Assembly (NCBI GenBank): GCA_017546745.1
Contig: JAFYRZ010000194.1
Span: 1 to 8,034 of the forward strand
DNA length: 8,034 bases
Direction: 5' to 3'
Source: Clostridia bacterium
Lineage (GTDB): Bacteria > Bacillota_A > Clostridia > Oscillospirales > CAG-272
The position numbers were made by a program, and so were the translations under genes. The notes beneath the pieces are model-generated. The model did not search any database. It was not told where the DNA came from and saw only the letters and a program-made list of their open reading frames with translations. Of the stretch, positions 1 through 5,982 are shown one piece after another (the first letter of the stretch is position 1; each line of letters opens with the position of its first letter).

Positions 1-2790
1 TCTCGTGATATTCGGCGCAATATTAAGACCTGCCGAGTAGAACGCGAAGTTCGAGAAATTTATAAGCTCCTCATAGCGGCTTCTGTAATGGTAGGTGAGA
101 TTTGCGCTCTCGTAGCGCGCAACCGCAAGGTCAAGAAGACTGTCGACCTCAAGAGCCGCCTGCATAGAATAGTCGTCACCGTCGTGGTCTGCGCCAAGAT
201 AGCGCTTCATAAAGGTGGCGGACGGACGCAGCTGCTTTGCGTCACCCGCAACGACGATGTTCTTGCCGCGGTATATCGTGGGTATCGTGCTTTCTATAAA
301 TACCTGCGATGCCTCGTCGAAAATAACTATATCAAAAAGGTTTTTGGTAAGGGGCAGAAGATTTGATACGTTTTCGGGAGAAAGAAGCCAGCAAGGGAAG
401 AGCGTAAGAACAAGCTCTCCGTAAACCTCTACGGTCTTTCTTATGGGCCAGAAATTCTGCTTCTTTGATATCTGATAAAGGAAGTCCTTGTTGTTTTTTG
501 CGGATGCGTAAAGGCTCTCGTAAGCTCTACTGCTTTTCGCAGAGCATATCCTTTCGGCAATCGAAAGCTCGGCCTCCTTTAATTTATAAATGCGCGAGGT
601 AACGTTGGGATAGTCCACCATTTTTGAAAGCTCGGACTTGCATTCCTCCTCGAGCCTTATGACCTCGTGATAGATCCTTAGGTCAAGAAGCTTCTCGATA
701 GTGCTGACGTATCCGTTATAGCTCTTGCTCGAGCCATACGCAAATCGCAGGATAGTGAGCTTATTCTTGTCAAGCGCCTCAAGGTGCGCCCTTACGTCGC
801 GCTTTGCGATATAACCGTCAATAGCGTCGTGCACCTGCTTTATATATGCGGCATTTCCGCGCAGGAGGTTATCTATTACAGCAAGATATCCGTCGCTCGA
901 GAATACTCTGTTAAGGCACTCGTAATCCCTCGTATATTCCTTGATGGCGCTTACGGTGTCCCGGATCCCCGCCTTGATCTGTTCGCGCCTTTTGCTGACA
1001 GAGAAGCGGCCGAGCGCGCCCGTAGCCCTCTCAAGCTCTACCTCAAGCGCAACGATACGGTCAAGGATCTTCTCGTTATCTAAAAGCGGAAGATATGCAA
1101 GCGCCTGCCTGTAATAGGGATATTTTCCGATATTAAACGGGTGGCGCTTTGTCTTTGCAATATCAAGAAGCGCGCCCTTTACCTCGGAGAGGGTAAGAAT
1201 ATCGATATCGCCAAGCATAGTATCGATAAGAGGATTTTTTTCTCTGTCCTCAACGAACTCGTAATAGGTCTTTTCGAGATTCATAGAGCGAATACCGAAA
1301 AGCGCCTCGGAAAGCTCCTTGTAATTAAGCCTCATCAGCTCGGGGCATTCCACCATTTTGAGATAGGTCGCGTATTCAAGAGAGGATTTCGTTATTATAT
1401 AGGAAGATGAATACATCTCAGAAAGCGAAAGTCCAAAGGGGCGCGTGGTATTAAGGGTGGTATATATACCGTTGAGAACTTCAACCTCGTGCGTGACCCT
1501 TCCTTCAAGCTCGCGGTATTCCGCCTCAAGGACGGAGAGGTCCTCGAGCGATTCGATCATATCGCTCTGGTGCGCCGCAAGGCATCGTTCGTAAAAGCTC
1601 TGCTTCTCCTTACCCTCGTCGGTAAGGTACATAGCTCTTTTGTTAAGGCCTCCGAGACGCGAGTAAACGACGTCAAGCGCGGCGCGCTTTTGCGATACGA
1701 CGAGAACGCGCTTTCCCTTTGAGACGGCGTCGGTAATAACGTTAACTATCGTCTGCGATTTTCCCGTGCCGGGAGGGCCGTAGATTACCATATTACCGTT
1801 CTTATCTACCTTGCTTACAACCTCATTTTGCGCAAAGTCAAGCATTTTTACGGGATAGCTCACAGACGTCTGTTGCCTTTTTTTGCTTACTCTCTTGACC
1901 TTTGTGCCCTTGGTGCGCAAAAGCTCGTTTATCGCGTCATTTGTAAGCTTACTTTTTTCAAGAAGAGAGTAATCGTTAAAAATAGAGCTTGAAAGGGTAA
2001 ATCTGCCGAGAACGGCACCGTATCTTACCGAAAGAGAGCTGCCTCTTACGTCGGGCTCCTTAAATTTTGAATAAGCGTATACGTTTTTCGCTATCGAGCA
2101 GTCGATCCTTATTCCGAATTTTCTAAGGTAGTCGGTAACGTCCTTGGCGCAGTAAAAGCGCGAGAGTGAGTCAAATTCAAGCTCGAGCCCGTCAATATTC
2201 AGACGCCTCGCTTGCGCTATCGCGAGTATAAGGGCAGGGTTTATGCGTATCTTTTCCCGTTCGTTAAGACGCAATTCTACCGTATCCTCGCCGATTATTT
2301 CTATCTTAACGGGGATAAGCATAAGCGGCGCCTTGATAGCGCTTTTAGACGCGCCGCGCGTGATAGAGCCAAAAACGAAGGGATAGCCTACGTAAAGCTC
2401 GCATCTTCCGGTCTCGCGTTCGATCTCCTCTGCCTCGCGCTTAAGCTCGCGTATCTTCGCGATCTCTGTCGAAAGGATATCTGCCTCGGGTCGTTTTTTT
2501 ATAGGCGCGGCAGTGTCATCCGTCTCTGTGCGCGGCTTCTTCGCGGTGCGCGTGTTGTCAATATTTTTTAATATATCCTCTTTTTCACCCTCGGAAATAA
2601 GCGTTAAGGGCGCTTTTGCTCCGGAATAAAGAAAGCCCAAAAGCTCGCGTATCTTATCCTCGCGCCCCTCAAAAATTTTGCCTATATCGTATGTGCCGCG
2701 GCGGGAAACGTTCTTGAGGTAAAGGCACTTGCTGTTGCCACCGATCTCAATTAAGCGTTCCTTGTAGTATGTGTAAATACCCTTTCCCAT
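1..2790 (-). CDS. Large superfamily 1 DNA/RNA helicase (DUF4011/AAA_11 type), 3' end cut by window
   Basis: The frame stays open from an ATG at 2790 to the window edge: 930 codons, C-terminus missing. Helicase motifs visible: Q-motif-like Gln321 (LDFAQNEVV), Walker A GPPGTGKS at 338-345, motif Ia about 361-379 (RVLVVSQKRAALDVV), Walker B IVIFDEASQ with D825-E826, motif III GDAKQLRP at 849-856, and the start of the next motif, HYRS at 901-904. These match the DNA2/NAM7-like SF1 helicases. Residues 1 to about 300 resemble the DUF4011-type N-terminus (YYKERLIEIGG; YVGYPFVFG; APLMLIPVKI), with a charged linker near 80-130. About 480 residues separate motifs I and II; they are rich in Glu/Lys/Leu and probably form a helical or coiled-coil insertion. 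The RecA2 half with motifs V-VI, and any C-terminal nuclease, lie outside the window. A GGAGAGGAAAGG site before the ATG supports the start. Family members are usually chromosomal singletons of poorly known role; some relatives act in phage defence, but nothing here proves that. Family call is sure, role is not. Confidence 0.9.
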   Translation of the reverse strand, partial: MGKGIYTYYKERLIEIGGNSKCLYLKNVSRRGTYDIGKIFEGREDKIRELLGFLYSGAKAPLTLISEGEKEDILKNIDNTRTAKKPRTETDDTAAPIKKRPEADILSTEIAKIRELKREAEEIERETGRCELYVGYPFVFGSITRGASKSAIKAPLMLIPVKIEIIGEDTVELRLNEREKIRINPALILAIAQARRLNIDGLELEFDSLSRFYCAKDVTDYLRKFGIRIDCSIAKNVYAYSKFKEPDVRGSSLSVRYGAVLGRFTLSSSIFNDYSLLEKSKLTNDAINELLRTKGTKVKRVSKKRQQTSVSYPVKMLDFAQNEVVSKVDKNGNMVIYGPPGTGKSQTIVNVITDAVSKGKRVLVVSQKRAALDVVYSRLGGLNKRAMYLTDEGKEKQSFYERCLAAHQSDMIESLEDLSVLEAEYRELEGRVTHEVEVLNGIYTTLNTTRPFGLSLSEMYSSSYIITKSSLEYATYLKMVECPELMRLNYKELSEALFGIRSMNLEKTYYEFVEDREKNPLIDTMLGDIDILTLSEVKGALLDIAKTKRHPFNIGKYPYYRQALAYLPLLDNEKILDRIVALEVELERATGALGRFSVSKRREQIKAGIRDTVSAIKEYTRDYECLNRVFSSDGYLAVIDNLLRGNAAYIKQVHDAIDGYIAKRDVRAHLEALDKNKLTILRFAYGSSKSYNGYVSTIEKLLDLRIYHEVIRLEEECKSELSKMVDYPNVTSRIYKLKEAELSIAERICSAKSSRAYESLYASAKNNKDFLYQISKKQNFWPIRKTVEVYGELVLTLFPCWLLSPENVSNLLPLTKNLFDIVIFDEASQVFIESTIPTIYRGKNIVVAGDAKQLRPSATFMKRYLGADHDGDDYSMQAALEVDSLLDLAVARYESANLTYHYRSRYEELINFSNFAFYSAGLNIAPNITR

Positions 2791-2793
2791 CAG

Positions 2794-2805
2794 CCTTTCC
2801 TCTCC
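2794..2805 (-). promoter_or_regulatory. Ribosome binding site of the large helicase
   Basis: On the minus strand this reads GGAGAGGAAAGG, ending three bases before the ATG at 2790. The best-spaced core is the GGAGAGG part, with AAAGG very close to the start. It supports 2790 as the start of a frame that has no other obvious upstream initiation signal. Confidence 0.6.
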
Positions 2806-2831
2806 GACCTCTCGTTTAGTCCTGGTTTAAA

Positions 2832-2852
2832 TACGATGGCGTACACCTCGTA
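2832..2852. repeat. Imperfect inverted repeat in the helicase leader
   Basis: Arms TACGA (2832-2836) and TCGTA (2848-2852) flank a core GGCGTACACC (2838-2847), which is itself near-palindromic, with one extra T at 2837. It lies downstream of the predicted helicase transcription start (about 2866) and upstream of its ribosome binding site. It could be a repressor operator or a small leader hairpin in the RNA. Seen directly; function is inferred. Confidence 0.4.
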
Positions 2853-2872
2853 GTTTACTTTATATTAACCTA

Positions 2873-2901
2873 ATTATACCATATATGACAATAAAAATCA
2901 A
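2873..2901 (-). promoter_or_regulatory. Sigma-A promoter of the large helicase
   Basis: On the minus strand: -35 TTGATT (2901-2896), a 17-base spacer, then consensus -10 TATAAT (2878-2873), preceded by TGG, which gives an extended -10 element. Transcription should begin near 2866, leaving a leader of about 75 bases before the ATG at 2790. Spacing and match are those of the vegetative sigma factor of Bacillota. Confidence 0.7.
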
Positions 2902-2956
2902 TAATATTACATTAAAATAAAAATCGCGGAAAGATAAAACTTTTTTGAAAAAGCTA

Positions 2957-2985
2957 TTGTAAAAGCGTTCTCGCTATGGTAAAAT
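2957..2985 (+). promoter_or_regulatory. Sigma-A promoter of cysE
   Basis: -35 TTGTAA (2957-2962), a 17-base spacer, -10 TAAAAT (2980-2985) with TG at 2977-2978 making an extended -10. The start of transcription is expected around 2991-2993, giving a short leader of about 33 bases. That leaves no room for a T-box or other long riboswitch upstream of cysE, so control, if any, is probably by a DNA-binding protein. Confidence 0.65.
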
Positions 2986-2990
2986 TATGT

Positions 2991-3000
2991 AAAACGTTTT
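2991..3000. repeat. Perfect 10-base palindrome at the cysE transcription start
   Basis: AAAACGTTTT is an exact palindrome placed at the predicted +1 of cysE, 25 bases before the ATG. A protein bound here would block the promoter. It is short and in AT-rich DNA, so it may be chance. Confidence 0.3.
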
Positions 3001-3024
3001 TTAGATGATAAGGGAGGCAAAGAT

Positions 3025-3873
3025 ATGGACCACAAGCAAAGGCTTACCGAAATAATAAACGAGCTTAACGACGCGTGCGAATACGGCTGCGATTATTTTC
3101 ACGACCGCGCAATGCTTATTCCGTCAAGAAAGGCGGTCATAAGGATAATAAAGAGGGTACAGGCGCTTATGTTCCCGGATTACTTCCGCATCGAGGAGGA
3201 TGACGGCAGGTGCGCAGGTGAGGTCCTTGACGAAATATTTATCGAGCTTAAAAGGCAGATAACCGCGGCATACTCGTTTTTCGGTGACTCTGCGGTCAAG
3301 GATACCGAGGCTATCGCGTACGATCTTATCTCTACGATACCCGCAATAAAAAGGGCGCTTATCAAGGATATAAGCGCGATATACGAGGGTGACCCCGCCG
3401 CAAGAAGCCCTGAGGAAATTATTCTTTCCTATCCCGGCTTTTATGCAATAACAATATACCGATTAGCCCACGAGCTTTACATACGCGGTATCCCTGCCTT
3501 GGCGAGGCTTATGACCGAGTATGCGCATACGAAAACCGGTATAGATATCCACGCGGGCGCTACCATTGGTGAGTATTTCTTTATCGACCACGGCACGGGT
3601 ATAGTTATCGGAGAGACCACTACCATCGGTGACAGAGTTAAGATATACCAGGGCGTTACCCTCGGTGCTAAGAGCTTTGAGCTTGACGAGGACGGAAATC
3701 CCGTAAAGGGCGTAAAGCGACACCCCGATATCGGAAACGACTGTATCATTTACGCAAACGCCACCATACTCGGAGGTAATACCAAAATCGGTGACGGATG
3801 TACTATCGGCGGTAACGTATGGCTCACCCATTCGGTAGAGCCGGGCAAGACGGTATATTATACTGCAAAATAA
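3025..3873 (+). CDS. cysE: Serine O-acetyltransferase (EpsC-type CysE)
   Basis: 282 residues. Transfers acetyl from acetyl-CoA to L-serine, giving O-acetylserine, the first step of cysteine synthesis; cytoplasmic. The helical N-terminal part (about 1-165) ends in LSYPGFYAITIYRLAHELY (134-152), typical of the family. A left-handed beta-helix of hexapeptide repeats follows from about 172. By alignment to E. coli CysE, D174 and H189 (in FIDHGTG) are the catalytic pair, and KRHP at 231-234 supplies the active-site loop. The 10-15 residue insert before KRHP (SFELDEDGNPVKGV) and the long N-terminus fit the EpsC/Bacteroides-like form rather than the enterobacterial one. The C-terminus stops soon after the helix, without the long tail that confers cysteine feedback inhibition in E. 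coli, so feedback may differ (inference). AGGGAGG at 3011-3017, seven bases before the ATG, supports the start. No cysK follows: the gene is monocistronic, with its own promoter and terminator. Confidence 0.96.
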   Translation: MDHKQRLTEIINELNDACEYGCDYFHDRAMLIPSRKAVIRIIKRVQALMFPDYFRIEEDDGRCAGEVLDEIFIELKRQITAAYSFFGDSAVKDTEAIAYDLISTIPAIKRALIKDISAIYEGDPAARSPEEIILSYPGFYAITIYRLAHELYIRGIPALARLMTEYAHTKTGIDIHAGATIGEYFFIDHGTGIVIGETTTIGDRVKIYQGVTLGAKSFELDEDGNPVKGVKRHPDIGNDCIIYANATILGGNTKIGDGCTIGGNVWLTHSVEPGKTVYYTAK

Positions 3874-3883
3874 ATTCAAAAGC

Positions 3884-3927
3884 AAAAGAACAGAGGCTGC
3901 CGCAAAGCTAACTTCTGTTCTTTTTTT
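3884..3927. terminator. Rho-independent terminator between cysE and ttcA, probably bidirectional
   Basis: AAAAGAACAGA (3884-3894) pairs with TCTGTTCTTTT (3914-3924), extended by a G-U and a G-C pair towards a 15-base loop. On the plus strand the T-run 3921-3927 follows, ending cysE transcripts that stop 10 bases upstream. On the minus strand the stem is followed by T4-GC-T4, so it can also end the convergent ttcA transcript, whose stop codon is at 3952. Confidence 0.85.
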
Positions 3928-3951
3928 GCATACTATTATTTACAATTCGCT

Positions 3952-4710
3952 TTATTCTTCGTCGATATTGCCTGCATCAGGGTATCTTCCCGAGAGCTTA
4001 AAGCCGTCTATCTCACCCTTACACATCGCGTGGAATATCCTGTGCTTAAGACCCTTATTCCCGCGCTCAAGCTCGGTAAGGAGATTCTTCATATTCTCCC
4101 TCTCGGTTGCGTGATCCTCGGGACAGAGGCTGGTTATGACCGGCAGCTCCTTGCGTCTTGTGTAGTACTGTACGTCCTTTTCGGTAGCATAGAGAAGCGG
4201 TCTTATGAGGGTTATTTTCCTGTTTGAAAGATAGCTTTTCGGTGAAAAGCATCCAAGACGCCCCTCAAAGAAAAGGTTCATCATAAAGGTCTCGACCGCA
4301 TCGTCGTAATGGTGGCCGAGGGCGACCTTGTTACAGCCTGCGTTGACCGCCGCCGCGTGTAAGCAGCCGCGCCTCATCTTTGCGCAAAGAGAGCAGGGGT
4401 TCGATTCCTGTCTTACGTCAAAGATTATCCTTGCGATCTCGGTCTTTTCTATCAGGTATTCAACGCCTATCTCCTTGCAAAAATCAACGATGGGGGTGAA
4501 ATCTCCGCCCTCAAAGCCCATATCAACGGTGATGGCAACGATATCGAATTTTTTAGGATAAAAGCGCCTGAGATCTGCAAGCGTCGCAAGCAGGGTAAGC
4601 GAGTCCTTGCCACCCGAAACTCCGACGGCTATTTTATCTCCCTCCTCTATAAGTCCGTAGTCGTCAACGGCACGTCTTACAAAGCTTAGGAGTCGTTTTG
4701 TTTCGTTCAT
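3952..4710 (-). CDS. ttcA: TtcA-family tRNA thiolation enzyme (PP-loop ATPase)
   Basis: 252 residues. The family adenylates a tRNA cytidine with ATP and replaces its oxygen by sulfur, as in 2-thiocytidine at position 32 in E. coli. The PP-loop SGGKDS is at 32-37, and the adjacent family motif GHHYDD is at 132-137. Three cysteines, C106 and C109 (NPCSLC) and C196 (SLCPED), match the Fe-S ligands known in TtcA, which points away from TilS and MesJ-type lysidine synthases. It is about 60 residues shorter than E. coli TtcA, as is usual for clostridial members; whether position 32 is the target is not shown. The frame extends upstream to 4794, but that would run into the divergent amidase. GAAAGG at 4718-4723 lies seven bases before the ATG at 4710 and only one base before an alternative ATG at 4716, so 4710 is preferred. 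The gene converges with cysE and is divergent from the amidase gene. Confidence 0.9.
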   Translation of the reverse strand: MNETKRLLSFVRRAVDDYGLIEEGDKIAVGVSGGKDSLTLLATLADLRRFYPKKFDIVAITVDMGFEGGDFTPIVDFCKEIGVEYLIEKTEIARIIFDVRQESNPCSLCAKMRRGCLHAAAVNAGCNKVALGHHYDDAVETFMMNLFFEGRLGCFSPKSYLSNRKITLIRPLLYATEKDVQYYTRRKELPVITSLCPEDHATERENMKNLLTELERGNKGLKHRIFHAMCKGEIDGFKLSGRYPDAGNIDEE

Positions 4711-4717
4711 AATCATA

Positions 4718-4723
4718 CCTTTC
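4718..4723 (-). promoter_or_regulatory. Ribosome binding site deciding the ttcA start
   Basis: GAAAGG on the minus strand. Its seven-base spacing to the ATG at 4710, against one base to the ATG at 4716, decides between two closely spaced in-frame starts (MIMNETK versus MNETK). Confidence 0.6.
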
Positions 4724-4733
4724 GGTTTTTGCG

Positions 4734-4739
4734 TATAAT
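4734..4739 (+). promoter_or_regulatory. Candidate -10 box for the amidase gene
   Basis: TATAAT matches the sigma-A -10 consensus and lies 22 bases before the amidase ATG, but the hexamers 16-18 bases upstream (AATCAT and neighbours) are poor -35 matches, and there is no exact TGn extension. The real promoter may use another sigma factor or lie inside ttcA. Low confidence. Confidence 0.35.
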
Positions 4740-4761
4740 GAAAATAAAAAAGGAGATTCCT

Positions 4762-5331
4762 ATGAGTATTAAGGTTTATATAGACCAGGGTCACAATCCG
4801 TCAAGCTATAATACGGGTGCGGAGGGTAACGGCTTTTTCGAGCAGGATATAACCTACGATATCGGAAAAAGACTGTACGCTCTGCTCGATAAAAATCCCG
4901 CCTTTACACCAAAGCTTTCTCGTCCAAGCGAGGATACGCTTCTCGGCACGAACAATTCGTCAAGCTTAAGAGTAAGGGCAGAGGAGGCAAACGCATTTGG
5001 CGCAGACCTCTTTTTGTCGCTTCATACGAATGCCGCGGAAAGCTCTCGCGCATCCGGGTCGGAGGCGCTCGTATACGGCCCGTCCGCAACCGTCGCTAAC
5101 GAGATAGCCGAGGATATCCTTGAGGAATTGCACCTCGTGACCGGGCTTCGCAACCGTGGGGTGATCTATCGCCCGGGGCTTTACGTTCTTAAGGAAACGA
5201 ATATGCCCGCCGTTCTCGTCGAGATGGGCTTTATAACAAATCCCTATGATGCCGAGCTTATGGTCTATTCGCCCGAGCTTTTCGCCCTCGGTATCTATCG
5301 CGGACTTTTAAAGTATTACGGACTTGATTAG
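4762..5331 (+). CDS. N-acetylmuramoyl-L-alanine amidase (Amidase_3), catalytic domain only
   Basis: 189 residues. A zinc hydrolase that cuts the bond between N-acetylmuramic acid and L-alanine in peptidoglycan. The whole protein is one Amidase_3 domain. Zinc ligands by family pattern: H11 (IDQGHNP), E27 (FFEQDI) and H88 (LSLHTNAA); the catalytic glutamate is E154 in VLVEMGFITNP. There is no signal peptide, membrane segment, SH3 or other wall-binding repeat, so export is unexplained. It may act on lysis, as do the mother-cell amidases of spore formers and phage endolysins, or on imported wall fragments; these are inferences. Start: AAGGAGAT at 4750-4757, six bases from GGAG to the ATG. An upstream in-frame TTG at 4729 would only add a basic stretch overlapping the ribosome binding site and is rejected. 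Its stop overlaps the convergent zinc-ribbon gene by four bases, with no terminator directly after it. Confidence 0.92.
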   Translation: MSIKVYIDQGHNPSSYNTGAEGNGFFEQDITYDIGKRLYALLDKNPAFTPKLSRPSEDTLLGTNNSSSLRVRAEEANAFGADLFLSLHTNAAESSRASGSEALVYGPSATVANEIAEDILEELHLVTGLRNRGVIYRPGLYVLKETNMPAVLVEMGFITNPYDAELMVYSPELFALGIYRGLLKYYGLD

Positions 5332-5978
5332 GAAAGGGTTATCTCGTCAAGATCAAGGTAGCTCTCGGATACGGCGGCGCTCTCCGCGTGGAACTGGTAG
5401 GTAGCACCGCACTTGGTGCAGTATACCTCAACTCCGCTTTCGAAATAGCGAAGCTCGTACTCTCCGTCACCACAGGGACACTTTACTCGCCCCTCCTCCT
5501 CGAGGTCCTTTACGATAAAGCGTATCGTGTCGTAGACCGCGGGGTCGGGAAGTATCTCGTCATCGTTCATATCCTGGGGCTGAATGTCGGAAAGCTCCTC
5601 AGCCTCAAGGCTCTTCATAATAGTCAAAAGCTCGTTCTCTGTTCTTTTAAGCTCACGGTCAACGACCTCCTTATCGCCTATGATAGCGATATCACAGCCG
5701 GAATAGGGGCAGTTAAGCAGGAATTGGTCGCGCTCGAAAAATATAGTATTCGATACGACGTAGCTGTGCTTCTGCTTGCAGAAGATGCAGGGAACCGAAA
5801 GCCTTATCTTAGGGTCGCTTGCAACGGTAATATCGAGAGAATCCGCGTCCTCCTTACAGTCGCATCTTACGCGGAGCATATTTGCCTTAAGCGCGAATTT
5901 TCCGATAAGCGCAAGGTTTGCCTGTCCGCATTCCTGACATCTGTATGCTATATGTCTTTGCTTGGGTACGTATGCCAT
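5328..5978 (-). CDS. Zinc-ribbon protein of unknown function with six cysteine pairs
   Basis: 216 residues, not recognised as a named family. Twelve cysteines fall in six pairs: C14/C17, C39/C41, C64/C67, C90/C95, C167/C169 and C187/C190. Taken two pairs at a time, with 21, 22 and 17 residues between them, they could form three zinc ribbons (inference). A charged, probably helical linker rich in Glu and Asp (about 103-163) separates the first two from the third. There is no signal peptide or membrane segment, so it should be cytoplasmic; binding to nucleic acid or protein is possible but unproven. GGAGGA (5987-5992), eight bases before the ATG, supports the start and lies within the end of the upstream DJ-1 gene, whose stop is only four bases before this ATG. 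The two are therefore probably co-transcribed and translationally coupled. The opposite-strand frame over 5388-5981 is a shadow without a ribosome binding site. Confidence 0.8.
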   Translation of the reverse strand: MAYVPKQRHIAYRCQECGQANLALIGKFALKANMLRVRCDCKEDADSLDITVASDPKIRLSVPCIFCKQKHSYVVSNTIFFERDQFLLNCPYSGCDIAIIGDKEVVDRELKRTENELLTIMKSLEAEELSDIQPQDMNDDEILPDPAVYDTIRFIVKDLEEEGRVKCPCGDGEYELRYFESGVEVYCTKCGATYQFHAESAAVSESYLDLDEITLS

Positions 5979-5982
5979 TAAA

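Noticed and set aside
2212..2571. Plus-strand open frame of 119 codons inside the helicase region
   Set aside because: Antisense to the conserved N-terminal part of the helicase, without initiation signals or domain similarity; other plus-strand frames across 88-1722 are rejected for the same reason.
2791..3024. T-box or other riboswitch upstream of cysE
   Set aside because: The predicted leader is only about 33 bases, and no T-box consensus or terminator/antiterminator pair is visible in the spacer.
3463..3885. Minus-strand frame of 140 codons opposite cysE
   Set aside because: Covers the hexapeptide-repeat region of cysE in antisense and starts inside the terminator stem; repeat-driven shadow.
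4711..4794. N-terminal extension of ttcA by 28 codons
   Set aside because: It would overlap the amidase start and ribosome binding site, lacks its own ribosome binding site, and its sequence does not resemble the TtcA N-terminus, which begins at MNETKRLL.
5388..5981. 197-codon open frame on the plus strand opposite the zinc-ribbon gene
   Set aside because: No ribosome binding site, no recognisable domain, and it lies fully antisense to a frame with six ordered cysteine pairs and a GGAGGA site; a codon-bias shadow.
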